NCBI GenBank assembly: GCA_020851115.1
Contig: JADZDJ010000203.1
Span: 1-50,243, forward strand
Direction of reading: 5' to 3'
DNA length: 50,243 bases
DNA from: Pirellulales bacterium
GTDB lineage: Bacteria; Planctomycetota; Planctomycetia; Pirellulales; JADZDJ01
The notes under the pieces are model-generated. The model saw only the letters and a list, made by a program, of their open reading frames with translations, was not told the origin of the DNA and searched no databases. The position numbers and the translations under genes were made by a program. Position 1 is the first letter of the stretch. Every line of letters begins with the position of its first letter. Below, one piece after another: positions 1-9,700 of the stretch.

Positions 1-118
1 AAACAGTTGGCCCTGGAACTCCTTGGCCTTGGTATCCACGGAAAAACATGGGTTTCCGGCCTGTTGGTAATCTTCTATGAGCCCGGCAATGATTTGAAAC
101 TGGGCGTCGCGGTCGGGA
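1..118 (-). pseudogene. ISAzo13-type transposase remnant (cut by window edge)
   Basis: Reading the minus strand from about 118 down to the window edge gives a continuous peptide containing SPDRDAQFQIIAGLIEDY and then FSVDTKAKEFQGQLF. The spaced PDRDAQF and SVDTKAKE blocks are, from memory of the family, typical of the catalytic core of ISAzo13-type DDE transposases common in planctomycetes. Upstream the frame runs into a poly-alanine stretch encoded by a hairpin and then meets a stop near 268, so the roughly 180 residues expected before this core are missing. The remainder lies left of the window. I read it as a truncated, probably dead insertion-sequence remnant; an intact downstream half beyond the window cannot be excluded. 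Confidence 0.7.
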
Positions 119-130
119 GACTGGCCTGCC

Positions 131-174
131 GCCGCGGCCGCGCGAGACCTGGGAAGGGTCTCGCGGGCCGCTGC
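131..174. repeat. Long GC-rich inverted repeat
   Basis: Positions 141-149 (CGCGAGACC) are the exact reverse complement of 157-165, with a 7-base loop. After a one-base bulge the pairing continues between 135-139 and 166-170, and largely to 131/174. It sits at the upstream boundary of the ISAzo13-type remnant, and could be a terminator-like hairpin, a REP-type element or part of the insertion junction. There is no T-run on either side, so a classical intrinsic terminator is unlikely. Confidence 0.5.
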
Positions 175-383
175 ACAAGAATTCCATCTCTTATTGCAGC
201 TCAAAAACTGTCCAAAGATTGGGGTCCACCTCACTTCTAAATCGTCCCATTTTGAACAAGCGATTCACCTTGGACGACGGTCGGGGGCGTTTGATCGGCT
301 CATGGGCGGCATGTATAGTGCATAGATCATCGACCGTCGAAATGGTCCTACCGTTTAAGTTCCACCAGCCAACCTTGAGACTC

Positions 384-2642
384 ATGACCAACAAGCATTG
401 TTTGATGCGCGCATCCGTTGCTTCGCTTGTGCTCGTCACGGCGTTATCGACCAATTTGGATGCGGAAGTGCCGAACGATTCGTCGAAGCACCCAACCGCC
501 GATGCGCGCTCGATTCCTCTCCGCACGCTGGACAGCGAGTTTCCGTTTACCCCGGTCGACAACCTCGACGCTTGGAAAGCCCGCGCCGACGCAGTGCGGC
601 GACAAGTACTGCTTGCTGCGGGGCTTTGGCCGCTGCCAACCAAGACGCCATTGAACGCCATGGTCCATGGGCGCGTCGAACGCGACGACTACACGGTCGA
701 GAAAGTGCTGTTGGAGTCGGTGCCGGGGCATTTTGTGACGGGGAACCTCTACCGGCCGAAAAGCACTCCTCAAGACGGAAAGAAACTGCCGGCGGTACTT
801 TGCCCGCACGGCCATTGGGACGATGGCCGCTTCAGCGATCTCGGCGTAGCGCACGCCCGACACGACTTGTCGATCGGCGCTGAGCGATGGGAAAACGCCG
901 CTCGCTATCACATGCAGGCCCGCTGCGTTCAATTGGCGCGGATGGGTTGCGTGGTGTTTCACTATGATATGCTCGGCTATGCCGATTCCTTGCAAATCGC
1001 CGATCATCGACCGTCGTTCCCATATCGGCAGCCACAAGTCGAGATCGGCCAAGATCAATTCTTCAGCGCCGATGCCGATGCCCGGCTGCAAACGCTGTTC
1101 GGCTTGCAGACTTGGAATTCCGTTCGATCGCTAGATTTTGTCTTGTCCCTGCCCGAAGTCGATTCGCAGCGCGTCGCCGTCACCGGTGCCAGTGGCGGCG
1201 GGACGCAATCGATGATGCTGTCGGCGATCGACGACCGAATTGCCGCATCCTTCCCATGCGTGATGGTTTCCACTTCGATGCAAGGGGGCTGCACCTGCGA
1301 GAACGCCCCTTACCTGCGCATTGGCATGGGTAATGTCGAAATCGCCGCCCTGACGGCGCCGCGTCCGTTGGGGCTAACCGCCGCCAACGACTGGACCAGG
1401 GAACTGCGCACCAAGGGGTATCCCGACCTCAAGCGGCTCTACGAACTGTACGGCCATCCCGAGCGGCTGACGGCGACCTTCAACATCCACTTTGAGCACA
1501 ACTACAATCACGTTTCGCGCTGCACCATGTATGGCTTTTTGAATCGGCACTTTGGTCTAGGCATGGAGGAGCCGGTGCTGGAGGGAGATTTCGTTCCGCT
1601 TTCCAGGGACGAGATGTCGGTATGGACCGCGGAACATCCCAAGCCCACGGGAGATCGAGTTGGCCCGCAGCACGAAAAGGCGATCCGCCGCTGGATGACC
1701 GATCAGATGGAAGCCGAGCTGGCAAAGATCATTGCGCCAGGGCACATCGACCTCGTTTCGCTGCGCAAAATCGTGGGCGGCGCTTGGGAAACGATGATCG
1801 GCCGCGAGCTTCCAGAGGCCAAGGATCTCGATTTCAAGTTGACGGACAAGCAAGACCGAGGCGCTTACCTTGAAATGTCTGGACTGGTTCTCAATCGGCC
1901 GGCTCACGAAGAACTATCGGCTCGATTTTTCTATCCGCACGATTGGAATGGCGAGGTGGTTCTGTGGGTGACGCCACAAGGCAAGGATGGCCTGTGCGAC
2001 GCCGCAGGCAAACCGATCGCTGCCATTCAATCCTTGCTCGATGCGAAGTGCTCGATCGTCGCCGCCGATCTCTGCGGCCAGGGTAAGTTTACGGCCGACG
2101 GCCAATCGCTGAATGAAAATCCCATGGTGGACGTGTATGGCGGCAAGGAAGCTTGGCAGCACTATTCTGCTTATACCTATGGCTACAATCCGCCGCTGTT
2201 GATCCGGCGCGTGCGAGACTTGATGACACTTGTGGCCTTCGTCCGGCAGCACGAACGCCGGCCAACGAGCGTTTCGGTGGTCGGACTGGCAGGGACAGGA
2301 GCGTGGGTAGCCGCGGCACGCGCACGGCTCGGCGGAGCCATCGATCGAGCGGTCATCGATACGGACGGCTTTCGCTTTCAAGACATTCAAGCACAGAATC
2401 ACGCTGATTTCGTGCCTGGATCGGTCAAGTATGGCGACCTGCCGATGCTCGTGGCGTTGTCTGCTCCGTATGCGCTGTGCATTGCAGGGGAAAGCAAGGC
2501 GACGACCGATTTGCTATCCGCTGTTTTTGAGGCCGCCGGAGCGCGCGAAAACCTAACCATTGCGGAGCCGGCGTCGGCAAAGGCTTTCGTCGATTGGTTG
2601 ATCGCACCATTGCCCGCGGCTCAGAGAGATCGTCGGCAATAA
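384..2642 (+). CDS. Secreted alpha/beta hydrolase (acetylxylan-esterase-like)
   Basis: A 752-residue exported hydrolase. The start at 384 (or 405) gives an N-terminal signal peptide with a hydrophobic core ASVASLVLVTAL ending near LDA; the frame stays open to 219 but that extension does not resemble a signal peptide. The nucleophile elbow GASGGG puts the probable catalytic serine at residue 270, followed by an HNYNH segment (His372/His376) that could supply the catalytic histidine. The first about 430 residues carry the hydrolase core; the C-terminal third has a second, partly hydrolase-like region without an obvious GxSxG. Such proteins in planctomycetes are annotated as acetylxylan esterases or generic hydrolases, so an ester of a plant or algal polysaccharide is plausible, but the substrate is not shown by the sequence. 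It faces the convergent rsfS gene, 27 bases away. Confidence 0.85.
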   Translation: MTNKHCLMRASVASLVLVTALSTNLDAEVPNDSSKHPTADARSIPLRTLDSEFPFTPVDNLDAWKARADAVRRQVLLAAGLWPLPTKTPLNAMVHGRVERDDYTVEKVLLESVPGHFVTGNLYRPKSTPQDGKKLPAVLCPHGHWDDGRFSDLGVAHARHDLSIGAERWENAARYHMQARCVQLARMGCVVFHYDMLGYADSLQIADHRPSFPYRQPQVEIGQDQFFSADADARLQTLFGLQTWNSVRSLDFVLSLPEVDSQRVAVTGASGGGTQSMMLSAIDDRIAASFPCVMVSTSMQGGCTCENAPYLRIGMGNVEIAALTAPRPLGLTAANDWTRELRTKGYPDLKRLYELYGHPERLTATFNIHFEHNYNHVSRCTMYGFLNRHFGLGMEEPVLEGDFVPLSRDEMSVWTAEHPKPTGDRVGPQHEKAIRRWMTDQMEAELAKIIAPGHIDLVSLRKIVGGAWETMIGRELPEAKDLDFKLTDKQDRGAYLEMSGLVLNRPAHEELSARFFYPHDWNGEVVLWVTPQGKDGLCDAAGKPIAAIQSLLDAKCSIVAADLCGQGKFTADGQSLNENPMVDVYGGKEAWQHYSAYTYGYNPPLLIRRVRDLMTLVAFVRQHERRPTSVSVVGLAGTGAWVAAARARLGGAIDRAVIDTDGFRFQDIQAQNHADFVPGSVKYGDLPMLVALSAPYALCIAGESKATTDLLSAVFEAAGARENLTIAEPASAKAFVDWLIAPLPAAQRDRRQ

Positions 2643-2669
2643 GGCGCATCGCTGGATCGCTGGTCGCCA

Positions 2670-3080
2670 TTACGACGCGATTTTTGGTCCTGCCGCCTGC
2701 CAATCCACCTTGGTCGCCCCGCTCCAAAGCTGATCGAGCGCGTAATAATCGCGGGCCGATTCGTCGAAGAGATGCACCACGATATCGCCATAGTCGAGCA
2801 GAATCCAATTACCCACGGCATAACCTTCCTGGCCAAGCCGCCGGTCGTTGAACTTTTCGACCAGCTCGCGGTCGATTTCCTCGGCCATCGCATGCATTTG
2901 CCGGCGGCTGGTCCCGGTGGCGACGACAAAGTAATCGAAGACCGGCGTTAACTGGCGCAGATCGAGCAGCAAGATGTCTTTGCCGCGATTGTCGTGTGCG
3001 GTCTGTGCTGCAAGCACCGCCCGCTCGAGGCCGCGATTCGCCTTCGGATCGTATCCCGTCTTGGGTACTGTGGCCGTCAA
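2670..3080 (-). CDS. rsfS: Ribosome silencing factor RsfS
   Basis: A 136-residue protein of the Iojap/DUF143 family. RsfS binds ribosomal protein uL14 on the large subunit and blocks subunit joining during starvation. Family signatures seen are DILLLDLRQL, the FDYFVVATGTSRRQ block and GNWILLDYGDIVVHLF, followed by ARDYYALDQLW; length and order are normal. The C-terminus TKVDWQAAGPKIAS is slightly extended. The frame opens with a TTG at 3080, and I see no in-frame ATG upstream, so TTG is the likely start. It stands alone, convergent with the secreted hydrolase. Confidence 0.95.
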   Translation of the reverse strand: MTATVPKTGYDPKANRGLERAVLAAQTAHDNRGKDILLLDLRQLTPVFDYFVVATGTSRRQMHAMAEEIDRELVEKFNDRRLGQEGYAVGNWILLDYGDIVVHLFDESARDYYALDQLWSGATKVDWQAAGPKIAS

Positions 3081-3358
3081 GATTTTTGCTAATGCGGTAA
3101 ATGAATTCAGAAAACGGCCTCGTCGGCGCCAGGATTCCTATTTTAGATGCCTCGCCGCGGCAATCTAGTGGCGCGAGCCAGGTTTGAAGCTAAAATGTTC
3201 GGTTCCAGGCGCCGGGTTCCCAGCCGCAACTTCTCCGGTCAAAATTGGCAGCGTCGTGGGAATTCGACGTTCGCGGATCGGCCGAAAACCACCAACTCAT
3301 AGAGCCTCCAGCCGCTGTCTTCAATCCATTCCCACAACCCAACGGAGAGGCAAGACCA

Positions 3359-3901
3359 ATGTCTAACTGGATCGAACCGGGGCAAAAAGCTCCCGATTTT
3401 ACCCTGCCCGCGGACGACGGCACAAAAGTGAAGCTCTCCGCCCAGCGCGCCAGCCCCGTCGTCCTCTATTTCTATCCAAAGGACGACACGCCCGGATGCA
3501 CCAAGGAAGCGTGCGCCTTTCGCGATCGGGGCAAGCAACTGAAAAAGCTCGGAGCCAAACTCTTCGGCGTCAGCCCAGACTCGGTCGATAGCCACAAGAA
3601 GTTTCGCAACAAGTTCCAGCTCAATTTCCCGCTACTGGCCGACGAGGGGCATAAAGTCGGCGAAAGATACGGCGCCTGGCGCGAAAAAAACATGTACGGC
3701 AAGAAGTCGATGGGCATCCAACGCAGCACATATCTGATCGACGCCGAAGGCAAAGTCGCCCGCCTGTGGAAAACCGTCAAAGTGGACGGACACGATGAGC
3801 AAGTGCTGGCCGCGCTGAAGGAATTAATCAATTCACACCATGCTGCGGCGCCATCGGCGCCGTCTGTTCCTCGCTCGTCACGCCCGGCGGCAGTTCCATG
3901 A
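3359..3901 (+). CDS. bcp: Thiol peroxidase Bcp (peroxiredoxin)
   Basis: A 180-residue atypical 2-Cys peroxiredoxin of the Bcp/PrxQ class that reduces hydrogen peroxide and organic hydroperoxides in the cytoplasm using thioredoxin. The motif [13 protein letters not shown] gives peroxidatic Cys47 and resolving Cys52, five residues apart as in Bcp. The start at 3359 is supported by GGAGAGG at 3344-3350; the open frame extends further upstream but without family similarity. The last about 25 residues (rich in Ala, Pro, Ser) are not part of the fold, and the gene overlaps the convergent DUF1080 gene by 74 bases, so the tail was probably gained by loss of an earlier stop. Confidence 0.95.
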   Translation: MSNWIEPGQKAPDFTLPADDGTKVKLSAQRASPVVLYFYPKDDTPGCTKEACAFRDRGKQLKKLGAKLFGVSPDSVDSHKKFRNKFQLNFPLLADEGHKVGERYGAWREKNMYGKKSMGIQRSTYLIDAEGKVARLWKTVKVDGHDEQVLAALKELINSHHAAAPSAPSVPRSSRPAAVP

Positions 3902-4568
3902 TTTGGAGCTTGCGAAAATGAATCTCCGCTCCTTCCGATTCTAAGCACAAATAACCCTTCTTGATCGACGCTTGACTGACGCCGTTCACAAATTTTCCGT
4001 TGACGGCGAGCTTCACCACGCCATCGACAGCAACCACGTCGTAGGTGTTCCACTGGCCTTTGCCCTTGCAGCGATTCTCGATCGACTTACTGCGTTTACC
4101 TCGTGGGTTGTCCGGTCTGGTCGTCAAGCCATCGACGCCGAAGAGTTCGCCATGCACGAAGGCGATCGGAGCGGGACTGCCATTCTGGTCGCGATGCTGG
4201 TTGACCCAATCGAGTTCGAGCATTTGAATTTCCAGCCCCCGGGGCAATCGCTGCCCTTCAGGAACGGTGCCATCAGCCCAGGCAAAGACACCCGAATTGC
4301 CGCCGGCTTCCATGTGCCGCCATTCAATATGCAGCAGAAAATTCTCGTATTGCTTTTCGGTCCGCATGACGCCGATGGGCGTACCATTGCAGACGATCAT
4401 GCCGTCGCGCACCGTGAAGGTGTCGGGATCGACGTTCACATTCACCCAGCCGGTGAGATCTTTGCCGTTGAACAGTTCAATGAATTTTGGCGCCTCGTCG
4501 GCAGACGCTAACACAATAACGTTGAGACAGGCAGCGGCAATCGCAAATCGCAGCGCGAAGTGGTTCAT
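3828..4568 (-). CDS. Secreted DUF1080 protein (3-keto-disaccharide hydrolase domain)
   Basis: A 246-residue exported protein with one DUF1080 domain, the laminin-G-like beta-sandwich family strongly expanded in planctomycetes and annotated as 3-keto-disaccharide hydrolase. Seen are a signal peptide ([23 protein letters not shown]), the opening [13 protein letters not shown], the central NFLLHIEWR and GGNSGVF, and the closing [22 protein letters not shown]. The ATG at 4568 is chosen because it places the signal peptide at the N-terminus; an upstream extension to 4598 is possible. A role in sugar or glycan breakdown outside the cytoplasm is the usual inference. Its 3' end overlaps bcp by 74 bases. 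Confidence 0.93.
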   Translation of the reverse strand: MNHFALRFAIAAACLNVIVLASADEAPKFIELFNGKDLTGWVNVNVDPDTFTVRDGMIVCNGTPIGVMRTEKQYENFLLHIEWRHMEAGGNSGVFAWADGTVPEGQRLPRGLEIQMLELDWVNQHRDQNGSPAPIAFVHGELFGVDGLTTRPDNPRGKRSKSIENRCKGKGQWNTYDVVAVDGVVKLAVNGKFVNGVSQASIKKGYLCLESEGAEIHFRKLQIMELPPGVTSEEQTAPMAPQHGVN

Positions 4569-4927
4569 GATGGTGCTCGGTTTTCGTGTGGTCGGCATGA
4601 CTGGGGTCGGAACATAGGAGGATGGCAGATCGAGCCGATGGTTGCTGTTGACACGATTTTAGACGCTCCATTTTGCGGCTGCCAGAGCGGCGAAACCGGC
4701 CATTGAGGCGATCTTCGGCTTATCGCTTCGCCGGGCTTGGTCGCATCAGAATGTTCCTTTACGAATTTTGCCTCTCTGTCCTTCACGCGAAACTGACGGC
4801 GATTAGATTTTCGCCAGCCAGTCGCTTCGGGAAGCTTTGCGAGGAGTGAGATCTTTTCGCAAACGGTGGATGCGGCCGCACGGCTTCGCAGTCGCAGGAA
4901 GTGCCGCACATAAATGCTCTTGCAATG
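4569..4927. other. Gene-free stretch with a short interspersed repeat
   Basis: About 360 bases between the DUF1080 gene and hisE. I see no convincing gene. On the minus strand 4721-4745 reads TGCGACCAAGCCCGGCGAAG and continues CGATA; nearly the same string (one base deleted, plus 5' differences) occurs on the plus strand at about 28129-28152, also between genes, suggesting a dispersed intergenic repeat. Confidence 0.4.
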
Positions 4928-5272
4928 TTAGCTCTTCGAGCGCGCCGCCTTCTCATCGAGGCCGCTGATGCCAAAGCGATTGGCCAATTCGGCTTCAACC
5001 TCGGCTAGCTTCACGTCGCAATGGCCGAGCATCACAAACAGGTGATAGATCAAATCGCCGGTCTCGCGAATGAGATGTTGCCGGCCCTCGTCACCAGTCT
5101 CGCCAGCCGCTTCGACGACTTCGGCCGCTTCCTCGACAATTTTCTCCCCAATCTTTGCCACGCCGCCGGAAAACAGCGTCGTCGTGTATGACTTCGCCGG
5201 CAGATTCGCCTTGCGGTCTTCGATGACGGCCATGAGCTGGGCGAGGATGGACTGTTGCAACGAATTCACCAT
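4928..5272 (-). CDS. hisE: Phosphoribosyl-ATP pyrophosphatase HisE
   Basis: A 114-residue all-alpha NTP pyrophosphohydrolase of the MazG/HisE superfamily, catalysing the second step of histidine biosynthesis (phosphoribosyl-ATP to phosphoribosyl-AMP). Seen are the KSYTTTLFSGG segment, the metal-binding helix KIGEEKIVEEA-type block (here IGEKIVEEAAEVVEA) and the second acidic helix ETGDLIYHLFVMLGHCDV. Length is normal for a stand-alone HisE, with no fused HisI domain. The start ATG is at 5272; a GTG immediately follows. No other his gene is in the window, so it is an isolated pathway member. It lies downstream of the DUF2130 gene on the same strand with 136 bases between. Confidence 0.95.
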   Translation of the reverse strand: MVNSLQQSILAQLMAVIEDRKANLPAKSYTTTLFSGGVAKIGEKIVEEAAEVVEAAGETGDEGRQHLIRETGDLIYHLFVMLGHCDVKLAEVEAELANRFGISGLDEKAARSKS

Positions 5273-5300
5273 TGAAGTTCTATTGGAACAAAGCCGTCAC

Positions 5301-5350
5301 GCGAAGGCGAAAAGGCGCAAAGTAGAGGCAAACATGATCGTATTTGCCTC
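5301..5350. repeat. Intergenic hairpin between DUF2130 gene and hisE
   Basis: Positions 5325-5332 (GAGGCAAA) and 5343-5350 (TTTGCCTC) form a perfect 8-bp stem with a 10-base loop, next to GCGAAGGCGAAAAGGCGCAA at 5301-5320, whose GCGAAG is complemented again near 5371-5377. It could end the DUF2130 transcript or be a REP-type element. No proper T-run follows. Confidence 0.45.
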
Positions 5351-5408
5351 GAATTTCTCGGCGACTTCGCGGCCTTTTTGTGAATGCATTCATCACGTTC
5401 TCGATTCC

Positions 5409-6695
5409 TCAGCGCGTACTGATGTCACTTGCATTTACAAGATCGTCGTCCGGCGAAGGCAATGCAGTCAACTCCAGACTTTCGATGGTTTGCAAACTTC
5501 CACCGATAATGCCTTGAAGGTCGCCATACATGCTGGACGTATGACCGAGTGCTTGCTCGATTTGCTTTTCGCGTTTCGCCCAGTGCTTCGTAATCGCGCG
5601 TTTTTCGACTTCCAGATCGGTCTTCATGGTGACGAATGCCTCGACGATGCCCGCGACGCGATTACGAAAGCCGGTGCTCGACAAATAGTTGTAGAGTACG
5701 GCCATTTTGTCTTGCTGGCCGTCAATCGCACGGCGGACTTTGGCGGCATCAAGTACGCCGCAGCGAAGAGCGAGGGCGAGACCGATGCTGCATGCACGGT
5801 TGGTGACCCAAACTTCGTCGATGAACGCGAAAGTGGTCACGCCTTTGGGAAGTTCGTCACTGACCAAAATCGCGACCTGCGCCTTGGCCGCTCGCTGGTC
5901 GCCGCGGAGTTTCGGCAGCCAGCCGTCACTCCAATTCTTCGTGCGCTTCGACTCCCAGAGAATAATACCGCATTCACCACCGACAGTATCGCGAACCAGA
6001 TGAACGACATCGCCGCCGTGAACTCCTTTAGGAACCGGGCGAATCTCGTCGACGGGAAATTGCGTCCGTAGCAGTGACTCCAAATCCAGTTCCAATACCT
6101 CGCCTTGGAGTTGCTGTGAACCTTGCTCGGCCTTTCGTTTGAGGTTTTCAATTTCTCGGGCCAAATCAGTAATTCGCTTGTCTTTCTCTGCATCTTTGAG
6201 GCGATGCTGCTCGTCGGCTTCACGCTGAACCGCGGTTCGGATGTTTTCTCGCTCTTTGTCGATTCGCCGTGCGGTTTCAAGTTCAAGGTTCTTCTTTTGT
6301 TCTTCCAATTCGCGACGCTGCTGTCGTAATTCCAATTCGGCCTGTTGGGCCTGCACAAGCTTGCTGCGCGTATCGGTCAGTTGAGCGTGGGCATCCTGCA
6401 ATTCCAGGGCGAGCGATTCCTTCGCTTTGACGAGCGCATCGGCTTCGAGCTTTTGCTTGGCCGACTTTAGTCGCTCGGCGACCTGTTCGGCCACGTTTTC
6501 TTCCAATGCTGCGCGTTCGGCTGCAATCTTTTCTTGCTGCGATTTGACCACGGCTTCGCGCTGGGCAATTTCAGCCTCGCGTGCGCGCTGCTCGTTTTCA
6601 AATTCCCCTCGAAGCTGAGCGCGCAATTGCGCCGACATCACTTCCGTGACTTCGATCCGTTCGTTGCATTTTGGGCAGGTAATGGTATCGGCCAT
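5409..6695 (-). CDS. DUF2130 coiled-coil protein
   Basis: A 428-residue cytoplasmic protein with three parts. The N-terminus has a single CPKC pair (residues about 8-11), half of a zinc ribbon. Residues about 20-210 form a long charged coiled coil rich in Glu, Gln, Ala and Arg. The C-terminal half (from about residue 215, with RTQFPVDEIRPVPKGVHGGD and ILWESKRTKNWSDGWL) is the DUF2130 domain. That block, with an acidic residue followed by ESKRTKNW, resembles a restriction-endonuclease-like core (D...ExK), which is my inference. The molecular function of DUF2130 proteins is not established. ATG at 6695. There is no restriction or phage gene nearby. Confidence 0.9.
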   Translation of the reverse strand: MADTITCPKCNERIEVTEVMSAQLRAQLRGEFENEQRAREAEIAQREAVVKSQQEKIAAERAALEENVAEQVAERLKSAKQKLEADALVKAKESLALELQDAHAQLTDTRSKLVQAQQAELELRQQRRELEEQKKNLELETARRIDKERENIRTAVQREADEQHRLKDAEKDKRITDLAREIENLKRKAEQGSQQLQGEVLELDLESLLRTQFPVDEIRPVPKGVHGGDVVHLVRDTVGGECGIILWESKRTKNWSDGWLPKLRGDQRAAKAQVAILVSDELPKGVTTFAFIDEVWVTNRACSIGLALALRCGVLDAAKVRRAIDGQQDKMAVLYNYLSSTGFRNRVAGIVEAFVTMKTDLEVEKRAITKHWAKREKQIEQALGHTSSMYGDLQGIIGGSLQTIESLELTALPSPDDDLVNASDISTR

Positions 6696-6783
6696 GCGCT
6701 ACGAAATGTGCCTGGTGGACTGGAGACGGTTGGGCAGAGGTGGATACCCGGCCACACGCCAAGGCATCAGCCTACCAGACACC

Positions 6784-9700
6784 CTATTTTTCCGCATCCC
6801 AATCCGTCAATTGCGACTGAATTTCCTCCCAGCTTAGCCGAACCCACGGTTGTTCGGCTGCGGCGTCGGGAATGACGTCCCAGGTTGTTTCCCGGTTACA
6901 CACACGATCGACTTCTTGGGCCACCAGTTCCAGCCAATCGGGAAGATCGAGCCCGGCGCCGCAAGGTTCGTGGGCCAACTCGCTGGCTTCTTGCTCGAGC
7001 AGCGGAAACGTTGTGGTAGGCGATCCTTGGCGAGCTTCTTCCGCCGCCGGCGCGACTAACGATCGGATCCGGTCGATGGTCAACGGCCGGATAAAGCGCT
7101 CCGACAGCCGATCGGCGATGGTCGGCAACCGCATTGCATACTCCGTTTGCAAATCAGCCAGCCGTTTGATCTGTTGCTCGGCCACGTCGCTGGTTCGCTC
7201 GGCCATTGCGTGGCGCCATTGCTCGGCCGCCCCATGACAGCCGCGGCGAACGAGCACTTCGTGGGCCATCATCACGGGGCGGAGATTCCAATGGATGCGT
7301 TCATAGCCGACCTTGACCCGGAGGAAATCGAGCAGCGCGTAAAGCATCTCGCCGCGATCCGATTGCGTCGTCGTGGCGTTATAGTCGCGATACTCGGTGT
7401 AGTTCTCGACGACGGCTTCAATCACCAGCGACAAATGTTTCTTGGCCTCCGCCCGCGGCAGTCGCTCGTCCAACTCGGCAAACAGGCGAAGGTGGTCGGC
7501 CGCTTCACCATCCTCGGCCAGTTGCTCCAGCCAGTTCTCGACTCCCTGATGTAAGATGCCGCGCAGGTTGCCGAGATGGAAAAAATCCTGCGTGAACAGG
7601 TCCGAGCCATAGCTACGAATAAACGCGACCAACGCTTGCCAGGTCTTGCTATTGTCGACTCGTTCCAGCACCGACAACCGCAACGTGCGGCTGTGCGACA
7701 GCCATTCGCCGAGCAGCGATTCGGTGGCCATTTGCAAGCCATCAATCAATTGCAGATCGTCGGCTGCGGCACGCTCGACCTGTGCTTTTGCGCTGCGTCG
7801 CTTCTTGGATTTTGCGGCGGTCGATGGTGGCCGAACTTCATGGCGCGCTGCCGACGATTCCACCAGACTTTCGACGATTGCTTTGTATCCGACTTCGAAC
7901 AATCGATCGAATTCGGTCACTGCTCCTGCGCCGAGTGGATGATCTTTCTCCATCTCGCGGGCCACGCGCAGTAGTTGACACGTTTCGCGCAACATCCCCA
8001 ACCGTGGCAATCGTTGCAAGAGTTCGCGAAACATCTGCTGCAGGCCGCGCACCGACGCAATTTTGCGAGCATCCCCGCCGCGCGTGATCGGTACATAGAG
8101 CAGCGGCTGTTCAGCAATTTCCGACAAGAACGCCGGCCACAGCCTGCCAACTTCAGGGGCATCGCCCCGCAGCGCCGCCGACCACAGCACAATCGTCTGT
8201 GGTCCAACGGCGCAGCTCGATTCACTCTCGCGCACCTCTGCCGTCGCACTCAGATCAACCGCCGCCAGCGCCATTTCAGCATCGCGATTAGCGACAATCG
8301 TGGCCACTACTTTTTCGAGCAGCGATTCACGAATCATTCTCCGCCGATCAAGCTCCACGAGGGCTTCGTAGCTTGCCGAAGTCGGCGCGATCGGATACTT
8401 CTGGATTGCGGCGGCCAATTCCACCAGCGCGTTGCGATTTTCAACCGCTCTTTCGCGCCAGGTCCGCGGCACTTCAACGCGTACCGATTTTCGATTTCCT
8501 GCTTGTGCCGTGGCGGCGGCCATCTTCCAAAGCGCCGCCAGCATCGCCAAGAACGCCAACCGGCTCGACAATCGACGTTGTTCGCGCTCGAGCTCGTCAT
8601 CGCTCGAATGGTCGCCGGCAGCGGGCACTTCTAGCATATCAGCATCGGTGCCGTCGGATGTGCTATCCCGATAGACCACATCTTCGTATGCTGCGCTAAA
8701 TAACTCGTCGGCCCCTTGTCCTTCCTCCGGATCGACATCACTTTCCGTCGGCGGCTTGGATTGGCGAGAACCATCGCTTACCGAGGCAAAGTCATCGGGG
8801 CGCCAATTGGGAACGTCCCAATAATCTTCCGCATTGGCCTCCAGGTAGTCGAAGAATTTCTGAATCAGCAAAGAGTCGTTGACCGTCGTCGCTGATCGAT
8901 CGGCCCGACCGAGAGCCAACTGCATCCACCGCACCGCGAGCGCGTAAAAGCTTCGCCGTCCTTCATCGAGGCTCACCTCGGCGGCCTGGCTCAACCAATG
9001 CATCAGCAGCGCCATGGCTGCGTGCAAATCTTCCTTGTCCAGCAGCACTTCGATCACTCGGCCGTACGCCTGAGGTGAATCAAACTCGTCGGCGAAGGGC
9101 TGCCAAAAAGCAACCTTTCCCGCCGCTGCGCCTCCCTGGTGCCAAGCCGCTAGCGCTTCAGCAACTCGCCGACCTGACGTGTGCGCCTCGTCTCCGGAAA
9201 TCGAACGAATGCCTTCGACCGACGTAGTGGCGAATTGATCCCACCAGTCGGCGCGCTGACGAAACGCCGGCGGCAATTTGTCGAGCAGCTCAGCATCGTC
9301 GGCCGTCGCCGCTTCGTGCCAAAGTCTCGAATAGAGGGCAAAAGCCTGCGCGACCAAGTCGAGCAATTCGTCGACGCGCGGATCGGGAATGCTGTTTTCC
9401 ATTGCCGGGAACAAACTGAATTGCCCGGAGAAGCCCAGAATGTTCCACGGATCGACCACTGCGCCGCATTGGATGGCCCGCGAGAGCAAATCGTCGACTT
9501 GCGGCAACATGGCAAACGCCTCGGTCAACCGCCCAGCGTCCGCCAAGCGGTGTCCGGATGTGAGTAAGCACTGCATCTGGCACACCATCCGCGCCGAGGC
9601 GGCCGGCACAATGTCGGCTTGCCGCGCGGCCGCCTCCGAATACCCCAGTCGCGCGAAGAGAATCGCCAACTCGACGTGCTGCAACTGCAACGCCCGCAGT

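Noticed and set aside
4569-4927. Small protein on the minus strand upstream of the DUF1080 start
   Set aside because: The open frame overlaps the DUF1080 gene and reads through repeat-like sequence; no start signal and no family resemblance.
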